A stretch of DNA of 15,654 nt, taken from assembly GCA_015039465.1 (NCBI GenBank), contig MU130358.1:108704-124357 (forward strand), in the 5' to 3' direction. The DNA is from Phlegmacium glaucopus. Taxonomy: Eukaryota > Basidiomycota > Agaricomycetes > Agaricales > Cortinariaceae. The position numbers were made by a program, and so were the translations under genes. The notes beneath the pieces were generated by a model. The model did not search any database. It saw only the letters and a list, made by a program, of their open reading frames with translations, and was not told where the DNA came from. The stretch's first letter is position 1; each line of letters opens with the position of its first letter. Shown piece after piece: positions 13,115 through 15,654 of this stretch.

Positions 13115-15654
13115 TCATTCCTCCAAGGTCTTCAGCGGCTCCATCCGTACCCAAAGACCCCCCTTAAAAAAAAATCTGTTAGACAGATCCTAATCTCATT
13201 GGTTCCAAAAAAAAGATACTCACCTTAACATACAGAGTCAGATGCCAAGCAGGGCACACCTTTTCAGTTGCCTTCAAACCGCCACAGGCAGCCCAGTCGG
13301 CCGGAGGTTGAAGGTTTTCAGATTTGTCTAAAGTAAATCCAGTGAACTGTTGCAATAGGCGAATAAGGAAGAAAGTGGCTTCGTGATAAGCGAACTGGAA
13401 AAAGAAAGAACAAGGTTTTGAGCTTTGAATAGAGCATGGGTGATTTGTGTATTACCTGTTGTCCGAGACAAATACGAGGTCCTGCGTTGAAAGGACAGAA
13501 GATGAAGGGGTTCGGGGTTAAATATTTGTGCACTCTTTCATCAAGGAAGCGATCAGGATCGAATATGAGTGCTGGAAAGTAAGGTAAATCAGTCAATCAA
13601 TCATGTATTCGAAGTAAATTGTGATCATACCGTCAGGACCCCACAGATCTTTTCTACGATGCATGACAAGAACGCTATATATAACCCTGAAGTCATTCCA
13701 GTCAATAAACAAATACATATGGTCTCCGAAGAGCAAAAGAAAAGAAGAGACTTTGTTTGTGCAGGGACGTAGATCGGTTTGGAACTACTGTTTGCGGCAG
13801 GAAGGGTGACTGCTTTGTTCGTAAACCTATACCAGGTTAAACATGGTCAGATCGAGCTGAGGTTAGGAAAACTCAAGTTATATACCTGCTATCAAACGGA
13901 CTGCAATATAGACATTAATGTAAACATGGTTTTATGAGAGAAAGAGAGAGGGGAGCTAACACAGAGGGATACAGTCTTAGAACCTCTGCCCCAAATGGTC
14001 ATCAATAACGAGTTTCCTTGAATATGCAACCCCGAATACATACCATTAAGGAATGCCCTCATGTACTTCATTTCATGCATCCGATCATATGTGGGTCTCC
14101 CTGTTTGCCCAACTATTTTATAGATTTCTTGACGAAGACGTTTTTCGATATCTGGGTGTTGCGACAACATGTAAAACGAGTATGTTAAGAGACTCATGGT
14201 CTTCCATTAAGCATTAACGGAGTGGTAGTTGACGAAATTGATATTTGACTTACTGTGTCACGTCCAGCAACAAGAAGGTTCACAAGCTTGATCAAAATCA
14301 GAAAATGTTTATCTCTCGAAAATCATTTTACCTCGTCCTTTAAGATGTTCTTTTCTAGACCATCCCCAGAAAACACGTTAAGCAAATGAAAATATCGTTC
14401 AACGGAGATTCCTTACCCTGTGTATGCTTGACAAGATGTGCAAGTAAATTGCTATTCTCGTCGTCACCCTTGCCATCAGCTCCGTTATTGGACAACTCAA
14501 GATTCCTCTTTGCCAGAGCATCTTCCATCAACGGCTCCGCGAAATTGTCAATAACCTTGCGATAGGGTGCCACTTTGTCGGACCAAAATTCAAGCAGAGG
14601 CCAATCGTTACCGAAGGATGCACGTGCAATGGTTAAATGTTGCCCTTCTGAGAGTGCTTTGACGAATATAGTAGAGGGATGGTTGTAGAATGAAGGTTTG
14701 TTTAGATGTGCCGCTGATGCTGGATAAAAAATGTCCGCCGCTAGCGACCCAACATCGCTCCCAAACAAGAACTCCGTAGCAGAGTCAAGGGTGAACCGAG
14801 AAACTAGATCCTACACATAACATACCCTTGAGAATCTGCAGTATGTTCATATGAATAAATCTACCTGAAATTCAATGGGATAACCCTCTGCCAATCTAGT
14901 CTTTGCGAGTTGCAATGTTGTGGCACAATTTTTATCGTAGATGTCGAAGTCGCTAATACGTTCTCGAGTGAAAAATGGTCGGGTCATTGCTCGGTGGAAT
15001 CTTGAGGCTTTGAGTTAGGGTTGAAAGTTCTGGTAAAAGTAATCTATAACGCACTTCCACATTTCACCTGTAAAGATGATTAGCCAAAAAAGTCTAAGGG
15101 CAAGTGAAAATAAGAATAGCGTACCGTCGGCATTGAAAACGCCTTCTCCCAGCAATGTCTTGAATTGCGAGTAGAGCATAGGCCCTAAGGTTTCGATTTA
15201 TTGGAGACTTTCCTATCACAGTATTTAGGATCTACCTACCCTTGTCAAAGACATCAAATTGGGTGGCGAGCATTGCCTTCGATGGAAAGATCAGAGTGTG
15301 AGAATCACATATGAAGACCACTAAGTTTTGATGTACCTTGATATGGTGGGGTTCGGTCGTGACTATCTGCAGACAGCGCTCGTTTTCATCATGCTCCATG
15401 ACTGAGGGATAGAAACACGTACTCGATTATCAGTCAAGAGTCTTAGTTGGTAGACATGTCCGTATTCTTTCGTCCAGTCGAGAATTACATCGGCTACGGG
15501 TGAAGCACATTCATTAGTTTTGGACAGGAAAGCAAGGCTAGCATCAGAATGCACCAGGGTAGCCTTCCTTGAAGCTGTGGGCAATCTTGGATATGATTGT
15601 GAAAGCCGATTCCCGTACATGAGGAGCAACTATAGCATTGTTGGCAGCAGCATT
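13115..15654 (-). CDS. Cytochrome P450 monooxygenase, CYP63-like (5' end outside window)
   Basis: Eighteen exons join in one frame to 519 residues and a stop at 13117-13115: 15654-15555, 15493-15423, 15366-15337, 15276-15240, 15184-15125, 15067-15055, 15000-14865, 14810-14417, 14354-14332, 14286-14254, 14200-14044, 13985-13961, 13900-13886, 13826-13752, 13686-13631, 13571-13456, 13394-13224, 13162-13115. Motifs in the visible part: [12 protein letters not shown] (C-helix side), I-helix AGRDT (295-299), EVLR as ExxR (352-355), FDPDRF (412-417), and haem loop [10 protein letters not shown] with Cys443. [20 protein letters not shown] and the tail [11 protein letters not shown] are typical of CYP63 proteins of wood-decay fungi. 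About 80 N-terminal residues, including the membrane anchor, should lie beyond the window. CYP63 members hydroxylate alkanes, fatty acids and aromatic xenobiotics at the ER; the substrate here is unknown. No lesions seen. Exons of 13, 15, 23 and 25 nt are notable. Confidence 0.9.

Overview
The window reads as genomic DNA of a basidiomycete (most likely agaricomycete) fungus. Introns are 44-65 nt with GT..AG ends and CTAA-type branch sites. The only gene that looks intact is a CYP63-type cytochrome P450. The transposable elements match types common in mushroom-forming fungi: Ty3/Gypsy with a GPY/F-like integrase tail, BED-finger hAT, Tc1/mariner and MITEs. Species cannot be fixed from the sequence alone.  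Layout. 1-6018 (+) is the 3' part of a Ty3/Gypsy retrotransposon: RT, RNase H, integrase, polypurine tract and 3' LTR. Three things disturb it. An inverted LTR fragment (537-926) replaces the RT catalytic core. A 1.4 kb insertion (2104-3516) flanked by ACCGTT repeats splits the integrase between catalytic residues. An antisense, intron-containing gene (4289-5241, -) occupies the space between the integrase tail and the LTR, where a chromodomain would be expected. That antisense gene has its own TATA box and E-box and encodes a Zn(II)2Cys6-type cluster, an SV40-like nuclear localisation signal and long charged helices. It is the most interesting item here.  6019-9013 (-) is a decayed hAT transposon cut off by the Gypsy LTR. 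Its BED finger and transposase exons can be followed through at least six exons, but carry two nonsense codons and several frameshifts. 9014-9564 (+) is a broken WD40-like gene into whose edge the hAT inserted. 9576-9970 is a MITE with long terminal inverted repeats and a direct repeat ATATAACCC on both sides. 10117-10723 is a 607-bp internally deleted Tc1/mariner element keeping only the N-terminal DNA-binding exon of its transposase. 10842-11146 holds two 56-bp direct repeats. 11150-12300 looks like the LTR and leader of a decayed Copia-like element. It contains an array of stem-loops whose stems covary, and a gag-like zinc-knuckle relic. 12300-13114 holds nothing I recognise.  13115-15654 (-) is the P450, 18 exons within the window, reading frame open throughout, with AGRDT, ExxR, FDPDRF and the Cys-ligand motif; its 5' end lies beyond the window. 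The picture is a nested transposon graveyard downstream of one host detoxification-type gene. No tRNA, rRNA or CRISPR was seen.
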